Under the pieces are notes generated by a model. It saw only the letters and a program-made list of their open reading frames with translations. It was not told where the DNA came from and searched no databases. DNA of 47,408 bases. It comes from an uncultured Blautia sp. Lineage in GTDB: Bacteria; Bacillota; Clostridia; Lachnospirales; Lachnospiraceae. The position numbers and the translations under genes were made by a program. The stretch covers positions 1 through 47,408 of the forward strand of contig CAKRYE010000012.1 in NCBI GenBank assembly GCA_934426285.1, in the 5' to 3' direction. Every line of letters begins with the position of its first letter. Position 1 is the first letter of the stretch. Shown here piece after piece: positions 24,508-32,930 of this stretch.

Positions 24508-25662
24508 TTATTTAAGTTTATGCATATAGTTTAATTCATCCAGTGAATCATCCTCTGTGGTGAGGATGGTGTGAATGTCCTCGATCATAGTTCCCAGTCC
24601 TGTGGTTTCCTGGAAGAGGTTTTTGCCGGTACACCATACATTGCCCTCTTTCACTGCCTTGAAGTCTGCCAGCAGCTCACTTTTTGCCAGCAGTTCACTG
24701 ATAGAGGTCAATTCTCCGTCAATGGTGCTGTTGTAGATAATATAATCTGCATCCTTTGCCTTGGCGTAAAATTCTTCCATCTGCATGTTCATAGTGGACA
24801 GGGCATTGTCACTTTCACCGGTATCAGGCACATAGGTACCTCCTGCCAGATGGATCATCTCAGATACATAGTCATTGCTTTTACGCACATTGACTGCACC
24901 TGTGGAATTGATGTAAAAGAAGGCTACGGTTTTGCCGGTGTCTTTGTCATCGGAGGAGAGAACCTTATCCAGCTTGTCGGTCTGTTCCTTGAAGGCTTTC
25001 TCTGCCACATCTTCCTTGCCCAGAAGGACTGCGTAAAGCTTCATCCATTCTGTTCTGCCCAGAGGGTGTGGCTCATAGCTGGAGCGCTCTACCATTACAG
25101 GGATGCCGAACTGCTCCAGCTTTTCCTGTACTTCCGGGTTGTGATGGATCATGGTGGATTCAATGGCAAGGTTGCAGTCTTCATTCAGGATCAGTTCATA
25201 ATCCGGGGCATTGTATTTGCCTGCGTAGATCATATTTCCGGCTTCCATGGCATCTTTGGCTTCCTGGATATACCAGCCATTTTCCTTGGTGCCTGAAAGA
25301 CGGATATTGTCGATGCCGTCAATCGCCCGGAAAAGATCCATGGCTGAGGTTGCTACCAGATAGATTTTGTTCAGAGGCTGCTGCAGGACTGTAATATCCT
25401 TATCCAGTCCTTCAGGGGCTTTTTTGCCCTCAGGCACCAGCAGATACTGTCCCTCATCTGCAATGGTAATCAGAGCATAGCCGTCATTATAATAGTCTAC
25501 ACTGAATTCCTGGGCATAGCTGAGCTCCATACTGTGGTCATAGGTCAGACCTGGGAGCTCTGCCGGGGTCTTGTCCTCTGCTGCAGCCTGTACGGTGAAG
25601 GTACAGGCACAGAGCAGGGTAATGGCTGTGAATAGGTATAGTAGATATTTTTTCATAATCAT
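24508..25662 (-). CDS. Substrate-binding lipoprotein of a BtuF/FepB-type importer
   Basis: A 384-residue secreted binding protein. The N-terminus MIMKKYLLYLFTAITLLCACTF has a charged start, hydrophobic core and a possible lipobox (LCAC). The mature part has two lobes of the periplasmic-binding fold III: ELILNEDCNLAIESTMIHH, FGIPVMVERSSYEPHPLGRTEW, KTVAFFYINSTGAVNVRKSNDYV and GNVWCTGKNLFQETTGLG. It should capture the ligand outside the membrane and hand it to the permease. Two ATG codons (25662 and 25656) are possible starts. The secreted chelatase-like and NEAT-like genes upstream suggest a tetrapyrrole or cobalt ligand. Confidence 0.88.
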   Translation of the reverse strand: MIMKKYLLYLFTAITLLCACTFTVQAAAEDKTPAELPGLTYDHSMELSYAQEFSVDYYNDGYALITIADEGQYLLVPEGKKAPEGLDKDITVLQQPLNKIYLVATSAMDLFRAIDGIDNIRLSGTKENGWYIQEAKDAMEAGNMIYAGKYNAPDYELILNEDCNLAIESTMIHHNPEVQEKLEQFGIPVMVERSSYEPHPLGRTEWMKLYAVLLGKEDVAEKAFKEQTDKLDKVLSSDDKDTGKTVAFFYINSTGAVNVRKSNDYVSEMIHLAGGTYVPDTGESDNALSTMNMQMEEFYAKAKDADYIIYNSTIDGELTSISELLAKSELLADFKAVKEGNVWCTGKNLFQETTGLGTMIEDIHTILTTEDDSLDELNYMHKLK

Positions 25663-25698
25663 TCTGTATTTCTTGCTTCCGTTTATTTTTGATGATTT

Positions 25699-26643
25699 TT
25701 ACTTTTCTGCTTCCTTTAATGTAGAGGAATCAAAGTTCAGGGTATAGTCGATCTCATGAGGGGTGCTCATGGCTGTGGTATCGGCAGTTACTGCCAGCTC
25801 TGTATCGAAAGCACTTACCGGGATCTCGAAGGTGGAATTGCCGTCCTTGTTTACAGGCTCGTATTTCTGGTCATCCACTATCATATAGTCATAGTTCGGG
25901 CTGCTCCATACGATGGTAGCTGTAGCCTTGTCGCCCTTGATGGTGATGGATGCAGGAGAATCCACGGTGGCTCTGCCGGAACCGCCTGTGAGAGTTACCT
26001 CTGCAGTATAGTCTCCATCCTCAACACCCAGATCTGCTATTTTTTTACCTGCATCCTCTTTTTTGGTATCTTCGGCATCGCTGCTTTCTGCAGAGTCATC
26101 CTTTACAGGGTCTTTGACGCTGACCTTGTGATCGTACCATTTTCCTTTTTCTCCAAGGATGGCAACGTCAAATTCTTCATTAATGGCTGGTACAGGGATA
26201 TCGAAGCCATATACCTCTTCTGTCATTCCATCACTGTATTTTACAGTATCTGTGGTAGGATCAAGGATTTCAGCTCCGTCTTTTTCAGCATCTTCTGCAG
26301 TTCCTGCAAAGAGGTTAACGATCTTTTTGGATACCAGGCTCACATGGATGGTCATTTTGCCGTCTTTTACAGTAAGGGTTCCCTTTTTGTCATTGGCTTC
26401 ATTTACATGGAACATGCTGCTGTCTGTATCAAACTCAGCTGTGTAAACCCCATCCTCCAGAGTTGCGGAGTCTGCGGTATCCTTGGCATCACTGTCCTTG
26501 GTGTCTGCGTCTTTGGCATCTGCCTCCTTGCTGTCTGCTGCTTCTGTGGTTTCTTTTGTCTCTGCCAGTACAGGACTGGTACCGATCAAAGCTGCTGACA
26601 TGGTCAGCGCAGATAAAAATAATACGAATGAACGTCTTTTCAT
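25699..26643 (-). CDS. Secreted two-domain NEAT-like protein
   Basis: A 314-residue exported protein. A signal peptide (KRRSFVLFLSALTMSAALIG, then cleavage after VLAETKE) is followed by a low-complexity linker rich in Asp, Ala and Lys. Then come two related beta-rich domains. Domain 1, about residues 60-175, starts LEDGVYTAEFDTDSSMF and has VKDGKMTIHVSLVSK and VYGFDIPVPAINEEFDVAI. Domain 2, about 200-310, starts GVEDGDYTAEVTLTGGSG and has NYDYMIVDDQKYEPV and STPHEIDYTLNFDSS. The repeated DGxYTA opening and the closing beta-strand layout resemble NEAT or iron-transport-associated domains that bind heme. No sortase motif or membrane anchor is seen. Ligand identity is inferred from the operon. 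Confidence 0.72.
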   Translation of the reverse strand: MKRRSFVLFLSALTMSAALIGTSPVLAETKETTEAADSKEADAKDADTKDSDAKDTADSATLEDGVYTAEFDTDSSMFHVNEANDKKGTLTVKDGKMTIHVSLVSKKIVNLFAGTAEDAEKDGAEILDPTTDTVKYSDGMTEEVYGFDIPVPAINEEFDVAILGEKGKWYDHKVSVKDPVKDDSAESSDAEDTKKEDAGKKIADLGVEDGDYTAEVTLTGGSGRATVDSPASITIKGDKATATIVWSSPNYDYMIVDDQKYEPVNKDGNSTFEIPVSAFDTELAVTADTTAMSTPHEIDYTLNFDSSTLKEAEK

Positions 26644-26727
26644 AATAATTTCTTCCTTTCTACATATCTGTTACATAAGATGTCAGAGTAAACGTAATTG
26701 TCTTTGACTTAATATCTACATAATACA

Positions 26728-26761
26728 TCTGCCCGGAAACTATTGCAAGTATCCGGGCAGA
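26728..26761. repeat. 10-bp inverted repeat between the chelatase and NEAT-like genes
   Basis: TCTGCCCGGA at 26728-26737 and TCCGGGCAGA at 26752-26761 are perfect inverted arms around a 14-base loop. No T-run follows on the minus strand. It may stabilise or process the messenger between a highly expressed first gene and the rest, or act as a weak terminator that lowers downstream expression. Confidence 0.55.
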
Positions 26762-26811
26762 TTCTGTTGCCTATACCAGTTATCCGGCAGGCCTGATTTT
26801 ATTTAATTTGA

Positions 26812-28164
26812 TTATTCAGCATCTGCTTCTTCTGTTGCTGTTTCATCTGCTGTTGCATTTTCTGCTGCAGTTTCATCATCTGCTGCTTCAGCATTCTCAT
26901 CTGCTGCTGCATCATCAGATGTACCCAGAGAATCGATTGCTGCTTTTGTATGAGCTACATACAGATCTTCTACTGCTGCAATTCTTCCAAGTCCTTCAAT
27001 CTGGCAGTCAACACTGTCGAAATCTCCGGATGCTACAAACTGGCTCTTCCAGGAATCTTCATCGTCACCAGCCATATCGTTGTTTGCGTGGTCACCTGCA
27101 ACAACCATCAGAGGACGAAGGATTACGTTCTTGAATCCAGCTTCTTTTACCTTTTCGATTACTTTATCGCATGCGGTATCTTCCGGTTCACCTTCAACAG
27201 TACCGATGAAAGCGTTTGTGAATCCAAGATCATCCATCTGTGTCTGCATCTGGTCGTAGGTTACGTTTGCTGTATGGGAAGTACCATGTCCCATGAATAC
27301 AAATGCTGTACCAGCATCTGCTGCTGCCTTCATATCATCGAATCCAGCTACCTTGCAAGCTTCATCTGTAATTGCCTGGGCAACTGCTTTCTTGTCATCG
27401 TTGATCACGGTAGCGTCATCGCCAACTTCACCAAGCATTGGCTCTGCGATTGCTACAGATTCAAATTTATCTTTGTATCCATCAATTGCTTCTGTCATTT
27501 CATCGTACTCAGCACCATGCATCAGATGAGTAGGCTGCACAACCAGGTTCTTAACACCGTTAGCTACTGCACGGTCCAGTGCCTGCTGCATGTTGTCGAT
27601 CACTTCGTTATCTCTTGCCTGTACATGGTTGATGATGATCTGTGCTGTGAAAGCTCTTCTTACAGACCAGTCCGGATATGCTGCTGCCAGAGCATCTTCA
27701 ATGCCTTTGACATCCTCTGCACGGCTGTCGTTAAAGGATGTACCAAAGCTTACTACTAAAAGCTCATTTTCACCGATTTCATCCTGGTTGCGAGGATCAT
27801 CCTTGGAAGCATCTCCTGTGTCACGTCCGAAGTAGTCAGGATCTGCATTTTCACCTGTTACCAGTTCCTTCTGGGCATCTGTCAGCTTATCCCATGCTTC
27901 TTTGGCTGCCTTACAGTCATCATCTGTTGTGTCTGTTCTTTCCTGAACATAGATTTTATCGATCAGTGCGCCAACCTCATCAGCTGCCTTCTGATCATCG
28001 GAAGAAGCGTCTGCATCTGCGGAAGCGTCATCTGTAGCAGCTGCGTCATCGGCGGATTCTTCTGTAGCTGCGTCCTCAGCAAATGCAACTGTGCCGGTAG
28101 CTGCTGTCATAGAGCAAGTCATTGATACTGCTAACAATAAGGCTAACATAGATTTTCTTTTCAT
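26812..28164 (-). CDS. Secreted CbiK-like class II cobaltochelatase
   Basis: A 450-residue exported protein. A signal peptide (KRKSMLALLLAVSMTCSMTA, cleavage after VAFAED) is followed by an acidic Asp/Ala/Ser-rich linker and a short helical region near 60-110. The CbiK domain covers about 130-415 and closely tracks enteric CbiK: LLVVSFGTSFNDSR, FMGHGTSHTANVTY, and LRPLMVVAGDHANNDMAGDD, with both metal-binding His and the nearby PTHLMHGAEY. An acidic Ala/Glu tail closes it. CbiK inserts cobalt into sirohydrochlorin in the cytosol, so an exported form is unusual and more likely handles metal or tetrapyrroles at the surface. It is the first gene after a cobalamin riboswitch. GAGG precedes ATG 28164. 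Confidence 0.86.
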   Translation of the reverse strand: MKRKSMLALLLAVSMTCSMTAATGTVAFAEDAATEESADDAAATDDASADADASSDDQKAADEVGALIDKIYVQERTDTTDDDCKAAKEAWDKLTDAQKELVTGENADPDYFGRDTGDASKDDPRNQDEIGENELLVVSFGTSFNDSRAEDVKGIEDALAAAYPDWSVRRAFTAQIIINHVQARDNEVIDNMQQALDRAVANGVKNLVVQPTHLMHGAEYDEMTEAIDGYKDKFESVAIAEPMLGEVGDDATVINDDKKAVAQAITDEACKVAGFDDMKAAADAGTAFVFMGHGTSHTANVTYDQMQTQMDDLGFTNAFIGTVEGEPEDTACDKVIEKVKEAGFKNVILRPLMVVAGDHANNDMAGDDEDSWKSQFVASGDFDSVDCQIEGLGRIAAVEDLYVAHTKAAIDSLGTSDDAAADENAEAADDETAAENATADETATEEADAE

Positions 28165-28212
28165 GGTGTTTATCCTCTTTTAATGATTAAATATTTCCGG
28201 ACGGATGTATGC

Positions 28213-28241
28213 AAAGAAAAACAGCCGCATCTCTGCAGCTG
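28213..28241 (-). terminator. Riboswitch-controlled intrinsic terminator
   Basis: On the minus strand CAGCTGCA, loop GAGA, TGCGGCTG form an 8-bp stem with one U-G pair, followed by TTTTTCTTT. It lies between the cobalamin aptamer and the chelatase start, so ligand binding probably ends transcription here and shuts the operon when B12 is ample. Confidence 0.82.
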
Positions 28242-28374
28242 CTACTTTTCTCATTATACACGGTTTGTATCGGATTTCGTAAATACCGGACATAACATAA
28301 GTATCCGGCAGGATACGATAAGAACTATGTAAGTCATGAGAACAAAGGTACTGTAAACCGCAGACCCCAAATTC

Positions 28375-28545
28375 CACGCCAAGGCAGATCTCCTGACTTC
28401 GTTCATCGCTGCTTCTCCCTTCCCGGTAAACCAGTGGTTCTGAAAAACAACTCCCTTACACAGTGACGGTATCGTTCCGGATTTTCACCGGATTCCCTTT
28501 TGCACATCCATTAGGATGTAACCTTAACGTTATAACTCTTGCACA
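28375..28545 (-). promoter_or_regulatory. Cobalamin riboswitch aptamer
   Basis: Read on the minus strand the region has the conserved AdoCbl-class elements in order: AAAGGGAATCCGGTGAAAAT, then ACCGTCACTGTG, then CCACTGG, GGGAAGGGAG, and the B12 box GAAGTCAGGAGATCTGCC at 28383-28400. An outer stem could pair the flanking sequences near 28375 and 28540. About 130 bases of expression platform follow before the terminator at 28213-28241. It should repress the chelatase, NEAT-like and ABC importer operon when cobalamin is plentiful. Confidence 0.93.
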
Positions 28546-28565
28546 TATTCAATTCGGATACTCTT

Positions 28566-28594
28566 TTTTTACCACAAATTTTACAGATTGTCAA
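28566..28594 (-). promoter_or_regulatory. Promoter of the B12-regulated operon
   Basis: TTGACA at 28589-28594 and TAAAAA at 28566-28571 on the minus strand, 17 bases apart. The -35 is perfect and the -10 weaker. Transcription would start near 28559, just upstream of the riboswitch. Confidence 0.55.
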
Positions 28595-28684
28595 GAATAA
28601 GACGAAAATTACCGAAAATCATCTCGAATTTTTCAGATATTTTTCCGGATACACGAATTATAATATCAAAAATTCACGGGAATA

Positions 28685-29053
28685 TTAATCCTGATACAGT
28701 GGTTTGAAAAAACAGGTCCGGTTTCCGGTGTGGCAGGCAGCTCCTACCTGGTCTACTTTTGCCAGGATGGTGTCGTTGTCGCAGTCCAGGGTAAGGGATT
28801 TCACATATTGGAGATGTCCGGAGGTCAGACCCTTAGTCCACAGTTCATTGCGGCTTCTGCTCCAGTAAGTCATTTTTCCTGTCTCCAGTGTGGTATTGTA
28901 GGCTTCTTCATTCATATAAGCCAACATCAGTACCTCTCCTGTCTCATAGTCCTGTGCGATCACAGGAACCATTCCGTCGCTGTTCAGCTTGAAGTCTGCC
29001 CAGGTGAGGCTTTTTTCTCCGGACTGCTGTGCTGGGGTGATTTTTTTATTCAT
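28685..29053 (-). CDS. hisI: Phosphoribosyl-AMP cyclohydrolase
   Basis: A 122-residue HisI that opens the purine ring of phosphoribosyl-AMP in histidine synthesis. Motifs present: [30 protein letters not shown], and the metal site [18 protein letters not shown] followed by [11 protein letters not shown]. It is a monofunctional form without the HisE pyrophosphohydrolase domain. It is the last gene of the his operon seen here, starting 11 bases after hisB, with AAGGAGG before ATG 29053. No strong intrinsic terminator is visible after its stop. Confidence 0.95.
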   Translation of the reverse strand: MNKKITPAQQSGEKSLTWADFKLNSDGMVPVIAQDYETGEVLMLAYMNEEAYNTTLETGKMTYWSRSRNELWTKGLTSGHLQYVKSLTLDCDNDTILAKVDQVGAACHTGNRTCFFKPLYQD

Positions 29054-29064
29054 ATATGCCTCCT

Positions 29065-29655
29065 TTATGCCAGACTTCCCTTTGTGGAAAGTACATCTGT
29101 GATACGTGGGTCATAGGAGGTAGCTGCGTCCAGTGCCTTGGCGAAGCTTTTGAACATGGCTTCTGCCACATGATGATTGTTGCCGCCGCTTAAGACCTTG
29201 ATGTGCAGGTTCATGCCGCAGGAATAGGAAACAGCATAGAAAAATTCCTTTACCATTTCTGTGGACATGTCTCCGATTCGGTCAGTGGTAAACTCTGCAT
29301 CCCAGGCAAAATAGGGTCTGCCGGACAGGTCAATAGCGCAGAGCACCAGGGATTCATCCATAGGAAGGATGCAGCTTCCGTAACGTTTTATGCCCTTTTT
29401 GTCACCGATTGCCTCTTTTAATGCTGTTCCCAGTACAATTCCGGTGTCCTCAATGGTGTGGTGATCATCTACCTGCAGGTCCCCCTTTACTTTTACGCTC
29501 AGATCAAAAAGTCCGTGTCTGGTAAAGCCGTCCAGCATATGGTCAAAAAATCCTACGCCTGTCTCAATATGAGAATGTCCGGTTCCGTCCAGGCTGATCG
29601 TTAATTTAATTTGTGTTTCTTTTGTATTTCTCTCTACCGAAGCTTCTCTGGCCAT
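29065..29655 (-). CDS. hisB: Imidazoleglycerol-phosphate dehydratase
   Basis: A 196-residue monofunctional dehydratase converting imidazole glycerol phosphate to imidazole acetol phosphate. The signature metal-binding motifs are there: [30 protein letters not shown], and [20 protein letters not shown]. Length is normal and there is no histidinol-phosphatase domain. It lies between hisD and hisI on one transcript, and its start at 29655 follows GAAGGAGAC. Confidence 0.96.
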   Translation of the reverse strand: MAREASVERNTKETQIKLTISLDGTGHSHIETGVGFFDHMLDGFTRHGLFDLSVKVKGDLQVDDHHTIEDTGIVLGTALKEAIGDKKGIKRYGSCILPMDESLVLCAIDLSGRPYFAWDAEFTTDRIGDMSTEMVKEFFYAVSYSCGMNLHIKVLSGGNNHHVAEAMFKSFAKALDAATSYDPRITDVLSTKGSLA

Positions 29656-29672
29656 TGTATGTCTCCTTCTGA

Positions 29673-30974
29673 TTAGTTCTCTTCTTCCTCAAAACGCACT
29701 GCAATGGAGTTTGCATGTGCAGTCAGCTGTTCGGATGTTGCAAACTGGACAATATCCTTGTGGATGTCCCTGAGTGCTGCTTTGGAATAATAGACAATGC
29801 TGGATTTCTTGATAAAATCATCTACGGAAAGGGCAGAGAAGAATTTGGCAGTTCCGTTGGTGGGAAGTACATGGTTTGGTCCTGCAAAATAATCTCCCAG
29901 AGGCTCAGAGCTGTATTCTCCGATAAAAATAGCTCCTGCATTCTTAACCTTCATCATATCCTCAAAGGGATTGGCTGTGACAATCTCCATATGCTCCGGT
30001 GCAATCTCATTGGCTGCCTCAATGGCTTCATCCATGTCTTCTGCGATCAGGATGTAACCGAAATTGTCCAAAGACTTCTGGATGATCTCTTTTCTGGAGA
30101 GAACTTCTACAAAGCCCTTTACTTCCTGGTCCACCTTATCTGCAAATTCCTGGCTGGTAGTGATCAGGATGGCGCAGGCCAGCTCGTCGTGCTCAGCCTG
30201 GGAAAGCAGGTCTGCTGCCACATAGCGTGGGTTGGCAGTTTCATCGGCCAGTACCAGGATTTCACTTGGACCTGCGATGGAGTCAATGCTTACATAGCCA
30301 TATACAGCTTTCTTTGCCAGAGCTACGAAAATATTTCCAGGACCTACGATCTTATCTACCTTCGGAATGCTTGCGGTACCATAAGCCAGAGCTCCCACTG
30401 CCTGGGCTCCGCCTACCTTGTAGATCTCATCTGCTCCGGCTTCTCTGGCTGCTACCAGTGTGGAAACACATACCTTGCCGTCTTTTCCCGGAGGGGTGGT
30501 CATTACAATATGAGGCACTCCTGCAACCTTGGCAGGCACAATATTCATCAGTACAGAGGAAGGATAAACTGCTTTGCCGCCTGGAACATAGACGCCTACA
30601 CGGTTTAAGGGAGTTACCTTCTGTCCCAGCATGGTTCCCTTTGTGGTACTTGTAAACCAGCTGTTCTGGATCTGTTTTTCATGGTAGGTACGGATATTTA
30701 CCAGTGCCTTGCGGATCACATCCAGCAGTGCAGGATCAATGGTGTCATAGGCTTCCTTGATTTCCTCTTCTGTAACGCGGATGGTGTCCTTATTGATTTC
30801 TACCTTATCAAACTGCTTTGTATAGGCGAAAAGTGCTTCGTCCCCCTCACGTTTTACCTTTTCCAGGATTTCTGCTACTGCAGATTCAAATTTTCCGTAA
30901 TTATTAGGGCTTCTTTTCAGCAGATTTTCCAGAATATCTCTGGTTGATTCTTTGGTTAATGTTACTTTACGCAT
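29673..30974 (-). CDS. hisD: Histidinol dehydrogenase
   Basis: A 433-residue NAD- and zinc-dependent enzyme for the last two oxidations of histidine synthesis. Seen: YVPGGKAVYPSSVLMN, VGGAQAVGALAYGT, IVGPGNIFVALAKK, IDSIAGPSEILVLAD, LLSQAEHDELACAIL with catalytic and zinc residues, NEIAPEHMEI, GPNHVLPTNGTAKF. ATG 30974 is preferred to the upstream frame start because AGGAGG lies just before it and MRKVTL is the usual beginning. It then overlaps the end of hisG by 8 bases, as expected for coupled genes. Confidence 0.96.
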   Translation of the reverse strand: MRKVTLTKESTRDILENLLKRSPNNYGKFESAVAEILEKVKREGDEALFAYTKQFDKVEINKDTIRVTEEEIKEAYDTIDPALLDVIRKALVNIRTYHEKQIQNSWFTSTTKGTMLGQKVTPLNRVGVYVPGGKAVYPSSVLMNIVPAKVAGVPHIVMTTPPGKDGKVCVSTLVAAREAGADEIYKVGGAQAVGALAYGTASIPKVDKIVGPGNIFVALAKKAVYGYVSIDSIAGPSEILVLADETANPRYVAADLLSQAEHDELACAILITTSQEFADKVDQEVKGFVEVLSRKEIIQKSLDNFGYILIAEDMDEAIEAANEIAPEHMEIVTANPFEDMMKVKNAGAIFIGEYSSEPLGDYFAGPNHVLPTNGTAKFFSALSVDDFIKKSSIVYYSKAALRDIHKDIVQFATSEQLTAHANSIAVRFEEEEN

Positions 30975-31623
30975 TTTTATTTTCCTCCTGCAGGACTTTA
31001 CGCAAGTCATGGATCAGCTTGCGGATTCTCTCATTTTCCATCTTCATGCTTACCTGGTTTACTACCATTCTGGCTGACAGAGGGCATACCTCCTCCAGCA
31101 CCTTCAGACCGTTTTCCCTGAGGGTGCTTCCTGTCTCTACAATGTCTACGATCACTTCGGACAGGCCTACGATAGGTGCCAGCTCAATAGAACCATTTAA
31201 TTTGATAATGTCTACAGTCTGATGCTTCTTATTATAAAAATAATCCTTGGCAATATTTGGATATTTGGTTGCCACACGGATCAGCTGGTTATTCTCCAGT
31301 ACCTCCCTGGCGCTTTCCGGACCGCAGACACACATTCTGCATTTGCCAAAGTCCAGATCCATAACCTCATACAGCTTGCGGCCTTCCTCCAGAAGGGTAT
31401 CCTTTCCCACAATTCCGATGTCAGCTGCACCGTACTCTACATAGGTAGGTACGTCCGGACCCTTAGCCAGGAAAAATTTCATTTTCAGTTCTTCGTTCAC
31501 AAAAATCAGCTTACGGGTATCCTTGTCCCGGATCTCCTCACAGGTGATTCCGGCTTTTTCAAGTACATCCATTGTTTTATTGGCAAGTCTGCCCTTTGTA
31601 AGGGCAAATGTCAGGTATCTCAT
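30967..31623 (-). CDS. hisG: ATP phosphoribosyltransferase, short form catalytic subunit
   Basis: A 218-residue short HisG, lacking the C-terminal regulatory domain of the long form and therefore needing HisZ, which is encoded directly upstream. Motifs: TFALTKGRLANKTMDVLEKA, DVPTYVEYGAADIGIVGKDT, and the PRPP-binding IVDIVETGSTLRENGL. It catalyses the first committed step of histidine synthesis. Its start overlaps the hisZ stop region by one base spacing, indicating coupling. Confidence 0.96.
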   Translation of the reverse strand: MRYLTFALTKGRLANKTMDVLEKAGITCEEIRDKDTRKLIFVNEELKMKFFLAKGPDVPTYVEYGAADIGIVGKDTLLEEGRKLYEVMDLDFGKCRMCVCGPESAREVLENNQLIRVATKYPNIAKDYFYNKKHQTVDIIKLNGSIELAPIVGLSEVIVDIVETGSTLRENGLKVLEEVCPLSARMVVNQVSMKMENERIRKLIHDLRKVLQEENKNA

Positions 31624-32742
31624 TTATCTGGCCTCCTTTTTCAAGCGTAATGCCACGCTGTGTCCCTCTGCACGGAGCTTCTGGGCTTTTGCAATGGCTT
31701 CTGTCCGGTCTGCCGGTCCATATTCGATCACTTCTGGTTTTTCTTCTTTTTCGGAAATGATCTTCTGGCTGGAAAGAGCCAGAAGCAGGTTGTCTACCTC
31801 AATGGCAAAGCCAATGGATGCGGCAGGTTTTCCAAAATGCTTCATCAGCCCGTTGTAACGTCCGCCTTTGATCATAGGCTCTCCGGTTCCATAGGTATAG
31901 GCCTGGAAAATAATACCTGTATAATACTGATACTTGCTCAGCATGCCGAAATCAAAGGAAACATATTTCTCATATCCGTAAATCTTCAGGATGCCATAAA
32001 TCTCACGGAGTTTGGCTACTGCCTCCAGAGCCCTTGCATTGTTGGTCAGCTTTCTGGCTTTTTCCAGAACCTCTGTAGAGCCAAACATCTGTGGGATTTC
32101 AATGAAAGCTTTTGCAATGCTTTCCTTTAACTTCTGCTCTTCTACAAACTCCTCCACACCGAAAGCATTTTTCTGGGAGATCAGGGAACGAAGACGTTCC
32201 TCGGCCTCTGCATTAAGCTCTGCCTCCTTCAGAAGGGATTTGAAATAATCCACCTGTCCCACACTGATCTGAAACTCAGTCAGACCTGCAGCCAGCAGGC
32301 ACTCCACTGTCATTGCCAGAAGCTCAGCATCAGCATCAGCAGACTCATCACCAATACGCTCCACGCCCATCTGGGTGGTTTCCTTTAATCTGCCTCTGTA
32401 GCTGGAATTATTGATAAAGGTATTGCCTGTATAGCACAGACTTACCGGCTCCTGGTCCGGTGAAAAGTATGTGGCACAGGCTCTGGATACGGAAGGGGTA
32501 AAGTCTGGTCTCAGCACCAGGGTATTGCCCTCCCTGTCAAAAAATTTATACAGCTCTCTGGATGGAATGGTTCCCACCTCCCGGCTGAAAACCTCAAAAT
32601 ATTCAAAGGTGGGTGTCTCTATATCTTCATAGCCATACTGATGGAAAACACGGTGGATTCTCTCCTGTACCTTCCTCTTCTGGCTGCATTCGCCATTGTA
32701 AATATCCCTTACACCCTCTGGTGTATGAAAAATACGCTCCAT
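31624..32742 (-). CDS. hisZ: ATP phosphoribosyltransferase regulatory subunit
   Basis: A histidyl-tRNA-synthetase-like protein of about 372 residues that completes the short HisG. Motifs: HTPEGVRDIYNGECSQKR, TPTFEYFEVFSRE, LRPDFTPSVSRACATYF, then YTGNTFINNSSYRGR, and YYTGIIFQAYTYGTGEPMIKGGRYNGL. The anticodon-binding domain of true HisRS is absent, and the C-terminus is short. ATG 32742 is preferred because AAGGAGG sits about 8 bases upstream and MERIFHTPEG is the family start. It is the first gene of the operon hisZGDBI. Confidence 0.94.
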   Translation of the reverse strand: MERIFHTPEGVRDIYNGECSQKRKVQERIHRVFHQYGYEDIETPTFEYFEVFSREVGTIPSRELYKFFDREGNTLVLRPDFTPSVSRACATYFSPDQEPVSLCYTGNTFINNSSYRGRLKETTQMGVERIGDESADADAELLAMTVECLLAAGLTEFQISVGQVDYFKSLLKEAELNAEAEERLRSLISQKNAFGVEEFVEEQKLKESIAKAFIEIPQMFGSTEVLEKARKLTNNARALEAVAKLREIYGILKIYGYEKYVSFDFGMLSKYQYYTGIIFQAYTYGTGEPMIKGGRYNGLMKHFGKPAASIGFAIEVDNLLLALSSQKIISEKEEKPEVIEYGPADRTEAIAKAQKLRAEGHSVALRLKKEAR

Positions 32743-32817
32743 TGCGTGGTCCTCCTTGTCTTCCAATTTACTTTAGTATGCTACCATGTTACTACGATGA
32801 TGCATAAACTAGATAAA

Positions 32818-32846
32818 ATTATACTGGTTTATTCTGAAAATGTCAA
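32818..32846 (-). promoter_or_regulatory. Consensus promoter of the his operon
   Basis: TTGACA at 32841-32846 and TATAAT at 32818-32823 on the minus strand, separated by exactly 17 bases: a full consensus promoter. Transcription should start near 32811, leaving a leader of about 70 bases before hisZ. That is too short for a T-box, so strong expression appears to depend on a repressor or on feedback inhibition. Confidence 0.85.
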
Positions 32847-32930
32847 TCCTGTATTTTGTTATTATTATTTCCTATTATTAGTTTCTTATGGCCAGTCAGT
32901 CTGTTACGGTTCATTTCCTTCTCGATAAGG

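Noticed and set aside
25756..26598. Plus-strand open frame of 280 codons
   Set aside because: It is the mirror of the secreted NEAT-like gene, has a strange Cys/Phe/Ile-rich composition, and has no ribosome binding site.
28180..28377. 65-codon frame upstream of the chelatase gene
   Set aside because: It runs through the riboswitch expression platform and terminator and has no ribosome binding site.
29715..30608. Plus-strand open frame of 297 codons
   Set aside because: It lies wholly antisense to hisD, which is unmistakable.
32743..32790. Operator-like inverted repeat after the his promoter
   Set aside because: TAGTATGC and GCATAAACTA match only with an insertion; too weak to support.
32743..32817. 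T-box leader for the his operon
   Set aside because: The leader is about 70 bases, with no room for the specifier stem and antiterminator and no TGGNACC-type box.
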